NCBI GenBank assembly: GCA_016721385.1
Contig: JADKIE010000002.1
Coordinates: 62,001-126,000 of the forward strand
DNA: 64,000 nucleotides
Origin: Chitinophagaceae bacterium
GTDB lineage: Bacteria; Bacteroidota; Bacteroidia; Chitinophagales; Chitinophagaceae
Direction: 5' to 3'
In this document: piece after piece, positions 26,264 through 36,922 of the stretch
Position numbering within the stretch: position 1 is the first letter of the stretch
How the letters are laid out: each line of letters opens with the position of its first letter
Made by a program: the position numbers and the translations under genes
Notes under the pieces: generated by a model
Told to the model about the DNA's origin: nothing
Seen by the model: the letters and a program-made list of their open reading frames with translations, nothing else
The model's database searches: none

Positions 26264-27323
26264 AAACTGTTTGCTTACTGATTTTTTTTAGAATAAAATA
26301 ACCAATACATAAAAAGAAAGAAAATGCAATTATTGTAAGCCATCCATTGTCAAAATGTGTTATAATATTTTTTTTGTTGTTTATTAAAAACAGCGGCAAG
26401 CCAGCCAGGGCAACAGATACACCTAAGCTTAATGCTGTTGCAGTTGCAGGATATACAGGTAAACTACGGCTTATTAGCATTAAAGTTATTGGCACACTAC
26501 TTTGCAAGCAGGCTATACCAAAACCAAGTGCATAAACATTTTGCTTACCTAACTGAAAAAATAAAAATGCCAGCGGCAAGGTTATATAAACAAATTTTTT
26601 CCAGCCAATTTTATCGGCAATAAAACCGCCAAAAAGTTTGCCCAAAAAAGCGCTTACGCCAATAATTATTATACCATCACTATGCTCTTGAGCCGCATAA
26701 TTAATAACATCAAAAATAAAAGAGCGGAAACACATTACCAGTAACAAGCCAAGCATAATAAAATCATGTGTATCTAATTGGTTTTCGGTTTTTACCGGGG
26801 TTTTATATACAGGTAAATCGTTTTTAAAAATTAAATATGCAATTACAAATACTGCTGCAATTAGCGGCAATAACGGCCACAAACTATATTGCCCCAAAAT
26901 GCCACCAAGTGCTAATCCAAAAACGCCGGGGCTTGTAAATAAACCCAATGGCGCAATTTTATTTTCAGGCACTTGTCCGCAGAATTCCGGGAGCAAACAA
27001 ACAACACCACCTGTAACATGTACAAATGCAGATGCTATTCCGCTAAAAACAATACCTGCTTCTTCATTTATAAAAAACAACACAATACTTAATGGCAACA
27101 ATACAAAAGATGCCTGAGCAAAGGGTTTTATTTGCTTTTTACTATCTAAACAAAACCCAACGGGTAATTGACCACCAAAACCAATTATGCTATACACTAC
27201 AATTAATAACAATGCCTGCGATGATGCATTATGGTAGGTATAATAAGCCAGCATAAAGCCGGCAGCAAAATCGTTTAAGCCGTGTAAAATGCCCCAAAGG
27301 GCAGGTTGATAATTATTTCTCAC
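26250..27323 (-). CDS. Major facilitator superfamily transporter
   Basis: 357 residues with about 11-12 hydrophobic spans. A family-like loop between spans 2 and 3 is GGQLPVGFCLDSKKQIKPF; later SAFLGKLFGGFIADKIGWKKF matches the second MFS loop. The start motif NNYQPALWGILHGLNDFAAG has a charged Asn-Asp pair in span 1. Cargo not determined. It is the last gene of a minus-strand operon that begins with three very small membrane proteins, 1 nt after its neighbour's stop. The smaller genes are likely to be functionally tied to it. Confidence 0.8.
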   Translation of the reverse strand: MRNNYQPALWGILHGLNDFAAGFMLAYYTYHNASSQALLLIVVYSIIGFGGQLPVGFCLDSKKQIKPFAQASFVLLPLSIVLFFINEEAGIVFSGIASAFVHVTGGVVCLLPEFCGQVPENKIAPLGLFTSPGVFGLALGGILGQYSLWPLLPLIAAVFVIAYLIFKNDLPVYKTPVKTENQLDTHDFIMLGLLLVMCFRSFIFDVINYAAQEHSDGIIIIGVSAFLGKLFGGFIADKIGWKKFVYITLPLAFLFFQLGKQNVYALGFGIACLQSSVPITLMLISRSLPVYPATATALSLGVSVALAGLPLFLINNKKNIITHFDNGWLTIIAFSFFLCIGYFILKKISKQTVSTAT

Positions 27324-27324
27324 T

Positions 27325-27636
27325 TTAGAAATAGGTATTTAAAATTACGCCAATTCCATAGCTAATTGTATTGGCCAAAAAACCCGCCAGCATTGCCTTT
27401 TTCCAACTACAACCTAATAAAAAATAATAGCCAATACTTTCTGCCATAGCTACTCCCAGCTCTAAAATATTGATATTGATTTTTGTATAAAAAAGCAACA
27501 CATGCAACAAAGGCCAGGTAAACAAATTCAATAAAAAAGCAATGAGCAAAACATACTTTTTTTCCTGTTTAAACAAAAAATAAATTATCGGCAGTTCTAT
27601 CAGGAGTGTTAAAACAAAGTATTTCCATATACTCAT
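27325..27636 (-). CDS. Small integral membrane protein
   Basis: 103 residues, three or four predicted spans (FVLTLLIELPIIYFLF; YVLLIAFLLNLFTWPLLHVLLFY; AMLAGFLANTISYGIGVIL). Contains a polar Glu (LIELP and LELGVAMAESIGYY) within membrane segments. No family recognised. Located 2 nt after the 43-residue gene and just ahead of the MFS gene. Confidence 0.7.
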   Translation of the reverse strand: MSIWKYFVLTLLIELPIIYFLFKQEKKYVLLIAFLLNLFTWPLLHVLLFYTKININILELGVAMAESIGYYFLLGCSWKKAMLAGFLANTISYGIGVILNTYF

Positions 27637-27638
27637 TT

Positions 27639-27770
27639 TTATTTTTTCTTTTTAATTAAAAAATAATAAAGTATAAATAATGAGCATAAAGGAACAAAAA
27701 TATAAAGCAAAAATTCAATTGCCAATTGGCCCCAAGCTACGGTTGATAAAAAGAAAGTGAGAAATTTCAT
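27639..27770 (-). CDS. Very small membrane protein (43 residues)
   Basis: Frame from ATG at 27770 to TAA at 27639: two hydrophobic stretches (KFLTFFLSTVAWGQLAIEF; LYIFVPLCSLFILYYFL) and a KKKK tail, fitting a two-span or hairpin inner-membrane protein. Its start shares one base with the stop of the upstream gene (TAATG) and its stop is 2 nt before the next start, so a four-gene transcription unit is likely. Confidence 0.6.
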   Translation of the reverse strand: MKFLTFFLSTVAWGQLAIEFLLYIFVPLCSLFILYYFLIKKKK

Positions 27771-27919
27771 TACTGTTTGTTTTTATTGTTTTTACGCCAA
27801 AAAAATATTGCAGCCAATGTTCCAATGGCAAAAACCGAAACTAAAACTAACGGTAAAATATTTTTTGTACCCAATAAATAAGAGTCCTCAATTGGTATAT
27901 CTAAAAAATAAAAAGGCAT
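27770..27919 (-). CDS. Small membrane protein (49 residues or longer)
   Basis: From ATG 27919: PFYFLDIPIEDSYLLG, then one membrane span (LPLVLVSVFAIGTLAAIFF) and a basic tail. Good coding signal continues upstream of the ATG (..NTNLLLPTAKILF) to about 27990 without a start codon, so the true start may be further up, perhaps hidden by a frameshift near 28000. Coupled to the next gene by TAATG. Confidence 0.5.
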   Translation of the reverse strand: MPFYFLDIPIEDSYLLGTKNILPLVLVSVFAIGTLAAIFFWRKNNKNKQ

Positions 27920-28148
27920 AAATAAAATTTTAGCTGTTGGCAATAATAAATTGGTATTTGTATTTAAAAGTACATTATTTAAAGTAAAATAAATGTCTTA
28001 AAAAAAGATACCCATTGTAACTAGCATAGCTTATAACTTGTTAATCTTTTTATAATTACTTACCATTTATACTATTTAAAACAATCATTAAAAAAGTAAC
28101 CCGTATTTTTGAACGAATAAATTCGTATTTCGAATTAACTGTTAATTT

Positions 28149-30993
28149 ATGAGAAAGATACTTTTAGGTGTTTTATTTATTTCAATTGGCGTATTAACAC
28201 AAGCCCAAATTAAAGGTATAGTTACAGACTCTGCCACAAAAAAAGCAATTGACAAAGCCGTTGTAGGCTTGGTTGTAAAAAGCAACCCTACCGATACCAC
28301 TTATACGTTTACAGACGAAAAAGGTGCATTTTCATTTAGCAATGTGCCAGCCTCAAATTTTTCGGTAATTATTACTAACATGGGTTTTACGCCTGTGGCA
28401 AAATATGTTCCGATAGCCACACCTCAAAAAACAATAGACCTTGGTAAAATAGAGCTGATAAGCCGTGGCACATTAATGGATGAAGTAGTTGTGATTGGTG
28501 CACCCATTGTTGTTAAGGAAGATACGGTGGAATACAGAGCAGATGCGTTTAAAGTAAAGGAAGGCGCAGTTGTAGAAGATTTATTAAAAAAATTGCCCGG
28601 CGTAGAAGTGGATAAAGATGGCAACGTAAAAGCGCAAGGGAAAAGCATTACTAAAGTAAAGGTAAATGGTAAAGAGTTTTTTGGGGGAGATGTAAAAACT
28701 GCTACAAAAGAATTGCCTGCAAATTTGGTAGATAAAATTCAGGTTATTGATGATTATGGCGATCAGGCAACCGTAAGCGGTATTAAAGATGGTGATGCCG
28801 AAAAAGTATTAAACATTCAATTAAAAAAGATAAAAACAAAGGTTTTTTTGGCAGGGCAACGGTTGGTGCAGGTACAGATGAACGTTATCAGGCATCTTTT
28901 AACGGAAATTACTTTAACGGCAACAAGCAAATCTCTCTATTCGCCAATAGCAATAACTCCAATCAATCTCTATTCAACTTTGGAAGTTTTGGTGGCAACC
29001 GTGGCATGAGTAATATGATGCGACAAGGAAAATCGATGATGGCCGATATGGGCGGAGCCAGCGGTATGATGAATGCCATGAACAGCGGAGATGGAAGTTT
29101 TATTGGAGGCAATCAAAGCAGTAATGGTGGCATTACAACCTCTAACTCGGTTGGGTTTAATTACAGAGATCAATGGGGTAAAAGAATTAATGTTTACGGC
29201 AGCTACTCGTTTAGCCATAGAAACAATGATGCATTAACTTACACTGCTCAGCAAAATATATTTACCGATACATCTTTTTTAACTAATCAGGATAATACTT
29301 CATCCACCATTGGCGATAACCATCGTTTTTATTTTAATATGGAGTATCAAATGGATAGTTTTAACTACATTAAAATTAGCCCAAGTGCAGTTTTCAACAA
29401 ACGAAGGCGCCAGCAAAAAGTTTGTTTGATAATTGCAAAACATCTGCGGCACCATAAACTACAGATGGAGTAAATGCTAATAACAGCAATACTACTACGC
29501 CAAACATAAGTGGCTCGTTATTATTCAATCATAAGTTTAGAAAAAAAGGCAGAAATTTTTCAGCCAACTTAAGTTTGGGTAATTCAAAATCGGATAGTGA
29601 ACAAGATACCAGAAACACAACCGTAAATTATGTAGCACCGTTGGGTACTCTTTATCAATATCAATTTATTAATCAAGTTAATAATAACCATAATTACGGC
29701 TTACGATTAACTTACTCTGAGCCATTAACCAAAACCAAAAATTTAGATTTCAGTTTTTCACATAACTTAAATTATAGCCGCAATAATAAAGAAACCTATA
29801 TGGTTGAACCAATTACCGCTATTAAAACCTATTGCATTCTTTATCTAACGATTATGAAAATAATTTTTACAATAACCGGACAGGAATTTCTTTACGTACT
29901 ATTCAAAAAAAGTATAACTATACATTGGGCATGAGTTTTCAACCGGTAAACTTACAAGGCAATTCAATTACAAAAGACAGTGCCTATAAAAACAAAAAAA
30001 GGTTTAATATTTTCCCTATAGCAAGATTTGCCTATAATTTTTCAAGAAGCAAAACATTAAACATTAACTATAGCGGAAATGCTACTCAGCCTAGCTTTTC
30101 GCAATTGCAAGATGTAGTGGATGTAAGCAACAGGCAATATATAACTACAGGCAACCCTAATTTAAAACCATCCATTAATCATAACGTAAATTTGTCGTTC
30201 AACAACTTTAATTTTATTACCGGCAAAGTACTATTTACCAACTTTACTTTTAGTACCATAAAAAACCAAATAGTAAATAGTACCACTTTGCAAAATAATA
30301 CAGGCGCTCAATTAAGTAAGCCCGAAAACGTAAATGGTTATTACAATGCAATGGGCTTTTATACATTTAGCAAACCGTACAAAAACAGAAAATACGTAAT
30401 TACCTTAAACGGTACTGCCAATTACAACCATAATATAAATTTGGTAGATAGCAAAAAAACAATTGGCAATAACTGGATAATAAGCCAGGGTACAAATTTT
30501 GAGTATAATATTAAAGATTGGTTTACTTTAGGCACAGGTGTAAGCTATAGCTTAAACGATGTTAAGTATTCAAAAAACACTTCAACTTCTTTAATCAATT
30601 CATCCAGCAATGCATGGACGCTTAGCAGCAACATAAATGTGGATTTACACAAAACATGGAATATTAAATACGATTTTGATTATACCATCAACAACGGTTT
30701 AGCATCGGCGTAAGTAAAATTTAGCCATTATGAATGCCTCGGTAGAAAAACAATTATTTAAAAAGAAAAACGGGGTAATAAAACTGGCAGCTTACGATTT
30801 GTTTAATCAAAACACCAATGTAAATCGCTCCATAAGTGGCAATTCCATCATAGATACCCGAAGCAACCGTTTAACCCGGTTTTTTATGCTAACTTTTACT
30901 TATCGCTTGCAAAAATTTGTTGGTAAGCAGCAGCAAAATGCCGGATTTAAAGGTATGGGCGGAATGCGTACACAAGAGATTAAAGTTCAATAA
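28149..30993 (+). CDS. Outer-membrane beta-barrel protein with carboxypeptidase-like domain, multiply frameshifted
   Basis: About 945 residues when at least four or five one-base shifts are repaired (near 28845, 29395, 29455, 29840 and 30710). Signal peptide KILLGVLFISIGVLTQAQ. CarboxypepD_reg-like domain at about residues 20-100. Then a plug-like segment (VKEGAVVEDLLKKLPGVEVD..VKVNGKEFFGGD) and many long barrel strands, ending in FFMLTFTYRLQKF and a short tail. It matches the family of large barrel proteins with a TonB-type plug found throughout the phylum, used for import of large ligands or for surface attachment. No SusD-like partner follows. Confidence 0.75.
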
Positions 30994-31024
30994 GTTATAA
31001 AGCAAAACAGTTTCAAATTTTTAT

Positions 31025-31047
31025 AGGGTGTTTTTACACCCTTTTTT
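31025..31047 (+). terminator. Rho-independent terminator
   Basis: AGGGTG-TTTTTA-CACCCT followed by five Ts, 32 nt after the barrel gene. Confidence 0.8.
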
Positions 31048-31049
31048 GT

Positions 31050-31057
31050 TACCTTTG
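31050..31057 (+). promoter_or_regulatory. Putative -7 box of atpG
   Basis: TACCTTTG matches TAnnTTTG. It directly follows the terminator and lies 38 nt before the atpG start, giving atpG its own promoter. Confidence 0.5.
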
Positions 31058-31095
31058 CCACCCAAAATAAGCCTTTAATACAATAAGTATATTTT

Positions 31096-31976
31096 ATGAG
31101 TGGTGCATTAAAAGAAGTAAGAAACCGGATAAAATCGGTACAAAGTACACAGCAAATTACTAAAGCCATGAAAATGGTTAGTGCTGCAAAACTACGCAGA
31201 GCACAAGATGCCGTTACGCAAATGAGGCCTTATGCACACAAACTGCAGGAAATGCTAAGCAATATTGTTAGCAACAGCGAAGGCGAAATTAATATAGCTC
31301 TGGCAGCAGAAAGAGCTGTAGAAAAAGTAATGATAATTGTGGTAACAAGCGATAGAGGTTTGTGTGGTGGTTACAACAGTAATCTAATAAAATTGGCCAA
31401 ACAAGTGGCTAAAGATAAATATCCTGAGCAATTTGCTAAAGGCAATGTGCAATTTTTACCCATTGGTAAAAAAGGATACGAACATTTTACCAAAAACGGA
31501 TTTAAGGTAGTAAATAAGTTTTGGGATATTTTTACCGGTTTAAGTTTTGATAAAGTGCAAGCTGCTGCAAAACATGCAATGGATGCCTTTGCCAATAAAG
31601 AAGTAGATGCGGTAGAATTGATATTCAGCGAATTTAAAAATGCTGCAACTCAAATTTTTGTTGCCGAAGCTTTTTTGCCCGTAAAAAAGACAGCAAAAGT
31701 TGCCGGCCAAAAAATGCTGATTTTATATACGAACCAAGCAAAGATGTTTTGATAACTGAGTTAATGCCTAAAATTTTAAACACACAATTGTTTAAAGCTA
31801 CTTTAGATGCTAACGCCAGTGAACATGGTGCAAGAATGACAGCTATGGATAAGGCAAGTGATAATGCCAACGAATTATTAAAATCATTAAAAATTAGTTA
31901 CAACAGAGCAAGACAGGCTGCAATTACAACCGAGTTAACCGAAATTGTAAGTGGTGCTGCTGCATTAAAAGGATAG
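31096..31976 (+). CDS. atpG: ATP synthase gamma subunit, one frameshift
   Basis: Rotor shaft of F1-ATPase, converting rotation driven by ion flow into ATP synthesis. Visible: the N-terminal helix SGALKEVRNRIKSVQSTQQITKAMKMVSAAKLRRAQ, the conserved TSDRGLCGGYN, and the C-terminal EHGARMTAMDKASDNANELL. The frame breaks at an A run near 31712 (six A where seven restore ..GQKNADFIYEPSKDVLITEL). Full length about 293 residues. The rest of the atp operon is not adjacent. An essential or near-essential gene, so the break is probably an error. Confidence 0.95.
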
Positions 31977-31987
31977 ATTTTAATGGG

Positions 31988-32115
31988 ATAATTAGCTAAT
32001 TCAATAATATGCTAATTTCCATAAAATCAATCAATTCATTTTATTACTAAGGCTTAAATTTCATAGTTAACTTAGCTTTAAATTATTTTCGAATTAGCAT
32101 ATCAGCTAATTATTA
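31988..32115. repeat. Long inverted repeat between atpG and scpB
   Basis: ATAATTAGCT and ATATGCTAATT (about 31988-32018) are mirrored as AATTAGCATAT and AGCTAATTAT (about 32092-32115). It would fold into a long hairpin with a ~75-nt loop. May be a terminator, a small RNA or a MITE-like remnant. The strands were compared by eye. Confidence 0.4.
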
Positions 32116-32126
32116 CATTAACAACA

Positions 32127-32834
32127 ATGGAACTTTCACAAATTATTCCTCATATAGAAGCATTAATATTTGCAAGCGATAAGCCTTTGCCGGCTATTGA
32201 AATTGTTGAGCATGTAAATAATGCTTTAGGGTTTATTGAAGACAGGGCAACACTTGATCAGGTTGATGCAGCCATTGAAGGAATTAAAGAAAAATATGAT
32301 AGTGAATTTTATGCCTTTGAGTTAAAAGCTATTGGTGGCGGTTGGCAATTTTTAACAAAACCACTTTATCATAAAACAGTTGCACAGTTAAACGGCGATA
32401 AATTTTTAAAACGCTTATCTGTAGCCGCTTTAGAAACCCTTGCCATTATAGCATACAAACAGCCAGTAACTAAAAGCGAAATGGAAGCCATACGTGGTGT
32501 AAACTGCGATTATGCCGTACAAAAATTATTAGAAAAAGATTTAGTAATTATTTCTGGCAGAAGAGAAGAAGCTGTAGGCCAACCGTTAATTTACAATACA
32601 TCCAAATCATTTATGGATTATTTTGGTATTAACAGTGCCGATGATTTACCTAAAATAAATGAAGTGTTGATGGAAGAATTGGTACAAGCTACCAACGTTC
32701 AAGAGGCACAAGAAGAAATGGAAGCATTTGAAAATAATGAAGCCAATACTGCGATAGATGTTGTAGTTGAAGAAAGTGTAGAAATTGTAGAAGAACACAA
32801 AAATGAAACGAACGAAGAAAATACTAAAGCATAA
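32127..32834 (+). CDS. scpB: Segregation and condensation protein ScpB
   Basis: 235 residues. The N-terminal winged-helix pattern (IIPHIEALIFASDKPL) and the central VAALETLAIIAYKQPVTKSEME, IRGVNCDYAVQKLLEKDLVIISGR and LIYNTSKSFMDYFGI are diagnostic. It binds ScpA and SMC to make the bacterial condensin that compacts and segregates the chromosome. The C-terminus is a long acidic tail rich in Glu (about residues 190-235), common in this phylum. No scpA adjacent. A terminator follows. Confidence 0.93.
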   Translation: MELSQIIPHIEALIFASDKPLPAIEIVEHVNNALGFIEDRATLDQVDAAIEGIKEKYDSEFYAFELKAIGGGWQFLTKPLYHKTVAQLNGDKFLKRLSVAALETLAIIAYKQPVTKSEMEAIRGVNCDYAVQKLLEKDLVIISGRREEAVGQPLIYNTSKSFMDYFGINSADDLPKINEVLMEELVQATNVQEAQEEMEAFENNEANTAIDVVVEESVEIVEEHKNETNEENTKA

Positions 32835-32857
32835 TTAAGTTCTTCAAAAATATTTAT

Positions 32858-32890
32858 AAAGCATTCTAAAATAACTGGAATGCTTTTTTA
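32858..32890 (+). terminator. Rho-independent terminator after scpB
   Basis: AAAGCATTC and GAATGCTTT around an 11-nt loop, then a T run. Confidence 0.75.
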
Positions 32891-32941
32891 TTTGTATTAC
32901 TCAATGCAATATTTATACTACGTCCTTCGTATTTTCGCAAT

Positions 32942-34143
32942 ATGCCTTTAACACATCAGCAATTAACAGAAATAGCCAATAAATTTGCAACGCCATTATA
33001 TGTATATGATGCCGATACAATTACAACCCAATATCAAAAATTAACAACTGCATTTGCCCAAACCAATACTAAGTTTTTTTACGCCTGTAAGGCATTAACC
33101 AATATTAATATTTTAAAACACATTAAAGCAATTGGCTGCAGTGTAGATTGCAGCTCCATCAACGAAGTAAAACTGGCTTTGCTGGCAGGGTTTAATGCTG
33201 CAAATATTTTATATACATCCAACGGAATTCATTTTTCTGAAATTGAAGAAGCAAAAAATTTAGGTGTACATATCAATATCGACAGCCTTAATAATTTAGA
33301 AAAGTTTGGTAAAAAATTCGGACATAGCTATCCTGTAGGTATTCGTATAAGGCCTAATATTATGGCAGGTGGAAATTTAAAAATATCTACAGGACACGAT
33401 AAAAGCAAGTTTGGTATTCCGGTAGATGATTTAGACAAAATACTTGCAATTGTAAGAAACAATGATATGCATATTCAAAATTTACATTTACATACCGGTA
33501 GCGATATAAAAGATGCAGATGTTTTTGTAAAAGGAATTGATGTATTGTTTGAAATTATACCGCATTTTAAAGAACTTACTTCAATTGATTTAGGAGGAGG
33601 CTTTAAAGTGCCATACAAAAAAGGCGATGAAGAAACAAATATTCCTTTACTGGCACAAAAAGTAAACGAAGCATTTGCCAATCATCCCAATCCAAATGGC
33701 AAGCCTTTGCAGGTATGGTTTGAGCCGGGTAAATTTTTAGTAAGCCAATGTGGTTATTTAATTACAAAAGTGAATGTAATAAAAGAAACAACATCTACTG
33801 TTTTTGCTGGTGTAGATACCGGCTTTAATCACTTAATACGCCCCATGTTTTATGATGCTTATCATCAAATAGAAAATATAAGTAACCCAACCGCCCAACA
33901 AAACCCTATACCGTTACAGGCAATATTTGCGAAACAGATACATTTGCAACAGACAGAGATATTGCCGAAATAAGAGAAGGCGACTACCTTGTTTTTTACA
34001 ATGCCGGTGCTTATGGTTTTGAAATGAGCAGTAATTTTAACAGCCGCTTAAAACCAGCCGAAGTAATGCTTAATGATGGCGAAGCAATGCTGATAAGAAA
34101 AAGAGATGTTTTTGAAGATTTAGTAAGAAATCAGATTTTGTAA
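32942..34143 (+). CDS. lysA: Diaminopimelate decarboxylase, one frameshift
   Basis: PLP enzyme that decarboxylates meso-diaminopimelate to lysine, the last step of lysine synthesis. About 400 residues once a one-base shift near 33900 is repaired; the restored part includes VTGNICETDTFATDRDI and EGDYLVFYNAGAYGFEMSSNFNSR. Earlier motifs: YACKALTN with the PLP lysine, GCSVDCSS, HTGSDI, LGGGFKVPY and EPGKFLV. The shift is in an A/C run (CAACAAAACCCTA). Usual family length and all main motifs are present. Confidence 0.92.
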
Positions 34144-34210
34144 AATTCCTTATATTTTTCTTAACTTTCATGCCTTAATTCTTTCATTTTTAATTATAAA
34201 ATTATAAGAG

Positions 34211-35786
34211 ATGCCAATAAGAATGGTGGATGATCCCGAAAATCAAAACGACTATAACGAAAATACAGATGATAATTCCGGAGGGGTAAAAGCGGATTTG
34301 ATATTCCCGGTGGCGGTGGCGGATTATTAAATTTTTACCCTTGCTGCTCGGCCTTTTTAGAGGAGGTAAAAGTATAATATGGATTTTGCTTTTAGCTGCA
34401 GCAGGATATTTTTTATTTAAAAGCAAAGCATGCTCAAGTGTAAAGGAAACTGTTAGCAACTTTACCAAGGGAGGAAAGTTAGATCCAAACGAATTTAAAA
34501 AAGCAAGCGTTTACGAAGGCTTATCAGATGATCCGACAAAAAATCCGTTACCCGAATCCGTTAGTTTACTTCGCTATGCACCGGATAGAAAAAATCAGGG
34601 CAAGCAGGGAAGTTGCGTAGCATGGAGTAGCGCCTATGCAGCCCGTACTATTTTGCAAAGCAGTAGTACACGTACCGAGCCTAACAGTGTTGCGTTTAGT
34701 CCTGCATTTTTATATAATTATATTGGATTAGATGGTTGCCAGGGTTCTTACATAATAAGAGCAATGGAGTTTATGCAAAAAAATGGTGCTTTGCCCTACA
34801 ATCAATTTCCATACAACGAAAATGATTGCAGCCGGCAGGCAACACAATCATTGGCAGCTACTGCACAGCAATTTAAAATACATGGTTTTACTCGTTTAAC
34901 AGATGACGATGGTGTAAGCAACTTAAATTTTAGAGCCATTAAAGAGCATTTAGCTAAAGATGCACCGGTGGTAATTGGTATGATGGTTGGCGGTAGCTTT
35001 ATGGAAGGAATGATGGGCCAAAAAGTTTGGCACCCAGGCGGCAGCGATAGAAGCATGGCTGGCTTTGGTGGCCACGCCATGTGTGTAATTGGATACGATG
35101 ATAGAATAGAAGGTGGAGCTTTTCAAATAATGAATAGTTGGGGACCAGAGTGGGGACAAAATGGTATTGGATATGTTAAATATGCAGATTTTAAGGAGTT
35201 TGTACGGGAAGCTTATGGTTTAGATCCTTTGCCAAAAAGTGGTGCAGCTTTAAATATAGATTTTGAGTGCAATATTGGCTTGGTAAATGTAGATGCAAAA
35301 CAGTATATACCACTAAAAGTAAGTGGTACCAACACTTTTACAAACACAACCTCAATAAAAAAAGGAACCAAGTTTAAAATTGAATTAAAAAATGCCGTAG
35401 AATGTTATGCGTATATTTTTGGACAAGAAACAAATAACACCAGTTATGTTTTGTTTCCCTACAAAGCTATACACTCGCCATATTTTGGTGTTACAGGTTA
35501 TCGGTTATTTCCTCGTAAAGAATCGCTTATGGCAGATAGCGTTGGCAACAAAGATTATATGGCAATAGTTGTGAGTAAAAAGCCATTAGATTATAATGCA
35601 CTAAACGCTGCAATATCTAAAAGCACACAGGCTACATATGCAGGTAAATTAAATGAAGCTATTAGTAACGCCTCCATAAGCAATGTAAAATTTAGCAGTA
35701 CCAACACAGGTAATATTTATTTTAAGGCAGATGCTAATGAGCAAAAAAGTATTGTGGGTTGTGTGGTGGAGATAAACAAACAATAA
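34211..35786 (+). CDS. Papain-like (C1) peptidase with C-terminal DUF4384-type region, frameshifted near start
   Basis: ATG 34211 opens a Asp/Asn/Gly-rich leader; one or two shifts near 34290-34335 lead into a membrane anchor (IIWILLLAAAGYFLF) and the main frame. The peptidase domain has QGKQGSCVAWSSAYAA (oxyanion Gln and catalytic Cys), GGHAMCVIGYDD (His) and MNSWGPEWGQNGIGYV (Asn). About residues 300-510 form a beta-rich region resembling DUF4384. Likely membrane-anchored protease facing the periplasm. Substrate unknown. About 525 residues if repaired. Confidence 0.82.
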
Positions 35787-35796
35787 ACTCATCATT

Positions 35797-36284
35797 TTGA
35801 AAAAATTATAGTAACAACAATTGCAGTGGTAATTACTACGATAGCTATTGCACAAGAAAAAAAATTATATACTCCAGATGCAAATGCTATTGAGGATATT
35901 GCCTATGCAACAGAAAAAGCAAAAGCCCAAAATAAATTTGTATTAATACAAGCAGGGGGTAATTGGTGCAGTTGGTGTATAGAGTTTGTAAGGTTTTGCA
36001 AGGCTACTCCAAAAATAGATTCATTGATAAATGCTTCGTTTGTTTGGTACCATCTTAACTATAGTAAAGAAAACAAAAATTTGGTAGCATTTAAAAGATA
36101 CGGTTATCCCCAGCGATTTGGTTTTCCTTCCTTTATTATTTTAGATGGCAATGGTATGCAGCTACACATTCAAAACAGTGAGTATTTAGAAAACGGCAAA
36201 AAAAGCTACGACGAAGAAAAAGTATTTAACTTTTTAAGTAACTGGACCCCCAATGCCCTAAACCCAGAATTGTATAAAGATTAA
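35797..36284 (+). CDS. Exported thioredoxin-like protein
   Basis: The start is probably TTG 35797 (a KKIIVTTIAVVITTIAIAQ signal peptide) with one base missing in the A run at about 35800; as written the first usable in-frame codon is GTG 35826. The mature domain has a thioredoxin fold with GGNWCSWCIEFVRFC, the CxxC site CSWC, and GFPSFIILDGNG with the cis-proline. About 162 residues. Likely a periplasmic disulfide reductase or sensor. It follows the peptidase by 10 nt and the DUF4442-like gene begins 3 nt after it, so the three may be one operon. Confidence 0.75.
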
Positions 36285-36287
36285 ATA

Positions 36288-36770
36288 ATGGCAATCCCTC
36301 CCCAGTTTTTTAAGCTAATAAAACACCCTATAAAGTTTAGGCTATTTTTATTAAGCAAATTACCCAGTGCATTTTTTAGCGGTGTACGAGTAGTAGACGT
36401 AAATGAAGAAATGTGTAGCGTAAAAGTGCCTTACAAATGGTTTAGTCAAAATCCGTTTAAAAGTACCTACTTTGCCTGCCTGAGTATGGCTGCCGAAATG
36501 AGTACAGGCGTACTTGCATTGGCACATATACATAAACGCAACCCTGCTGTAAGTATGTTGGTGCAAAAAATTGAGGGACATTTTGTAAAAAAAGCAACTG
36601 CAAAAACAACATTTACCTGCAATGATGGGTTATTAATAAAACAAACCATTGAAGATGCCGTTAAATCCGGCGAAGGAAAGACTATTACAACAAAAGCTGT
36701 TGGAAAAAATGATACTAATGAAGTAATAGCTGAATTTTTTATTACTTGGAGTTTTAAAGCAAAAAGTTAA
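36288..36770 (+). CDS. DUF4442-like hotdog-fold protein
   Basis: 160 residues. Core pattern: a basic loop KHPIKFRLF, SVKVPYKWFSQNPFKSTYFACLSMAAEMSTG, a central helix region, and VIAEFFITWSFK at the end. DUF4442 proteins share the hotdog fold of acyl-CoA thioesterases, so action on an acyl thioester is possible but unproven. No signal peptide. Starts 3 nt after the thioredoxin-like gene. Confidence 0.8.
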   Translation: MAIPPQFFKLIKHPIKFRLFLLSKLPSAFFSGVRVVDVNEEMCSVKVPYKWFSQNPFKSTYFACLSMAAEMSTGVLALAHIHKRNPAVSMLVQKIEGHFVKKATAKTTFTCNDGLLIKQTIEDAVKSGEGKTITTKAVGKNDTNEVIAEFFITWSFKAKS

Positions 36771-36788
36771 AGCGGTTATTCATCCCTT

Positions 36789-36796
36789 TATTTTTG
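36789..36796 (+). promoter_or_regulatory. Putative -7 box upstream of maeB
   Basis: TATTTTTG fits TAnnTTTG and lies about 127 nt before maeB, implying a leader that includes the repeat element at 36833-36890. Confidence 0.35.
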
Positions 36797-36832
36797 TTAA
36801 ATTGCATCCTTTAAGTTCACTAAAAAATAAAT

Positions 36833-36890
36833 GTACAAGAGTGCGACGCCACCAGAGTTGATGCTTGTACAAATGCTGGTAACCAAAAAC
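36833..36890 (+). repeat. Short repeat element upstream of maeB
   Basis: Shares GTGCGACGCCACC and CAAATGC-GGTAACCAAAA-type strings with 42224-42283. Here a perfect stem TGTACAAG / CTTGTACA encloses the shared core, so a folded RNA or a palindromic dispersed repeat is possible. Confidence 0.5.
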
Positions 36891-36922
36891 AAATTTCCTG
36901 CTGCACAGCAGGTTACTAAAAA

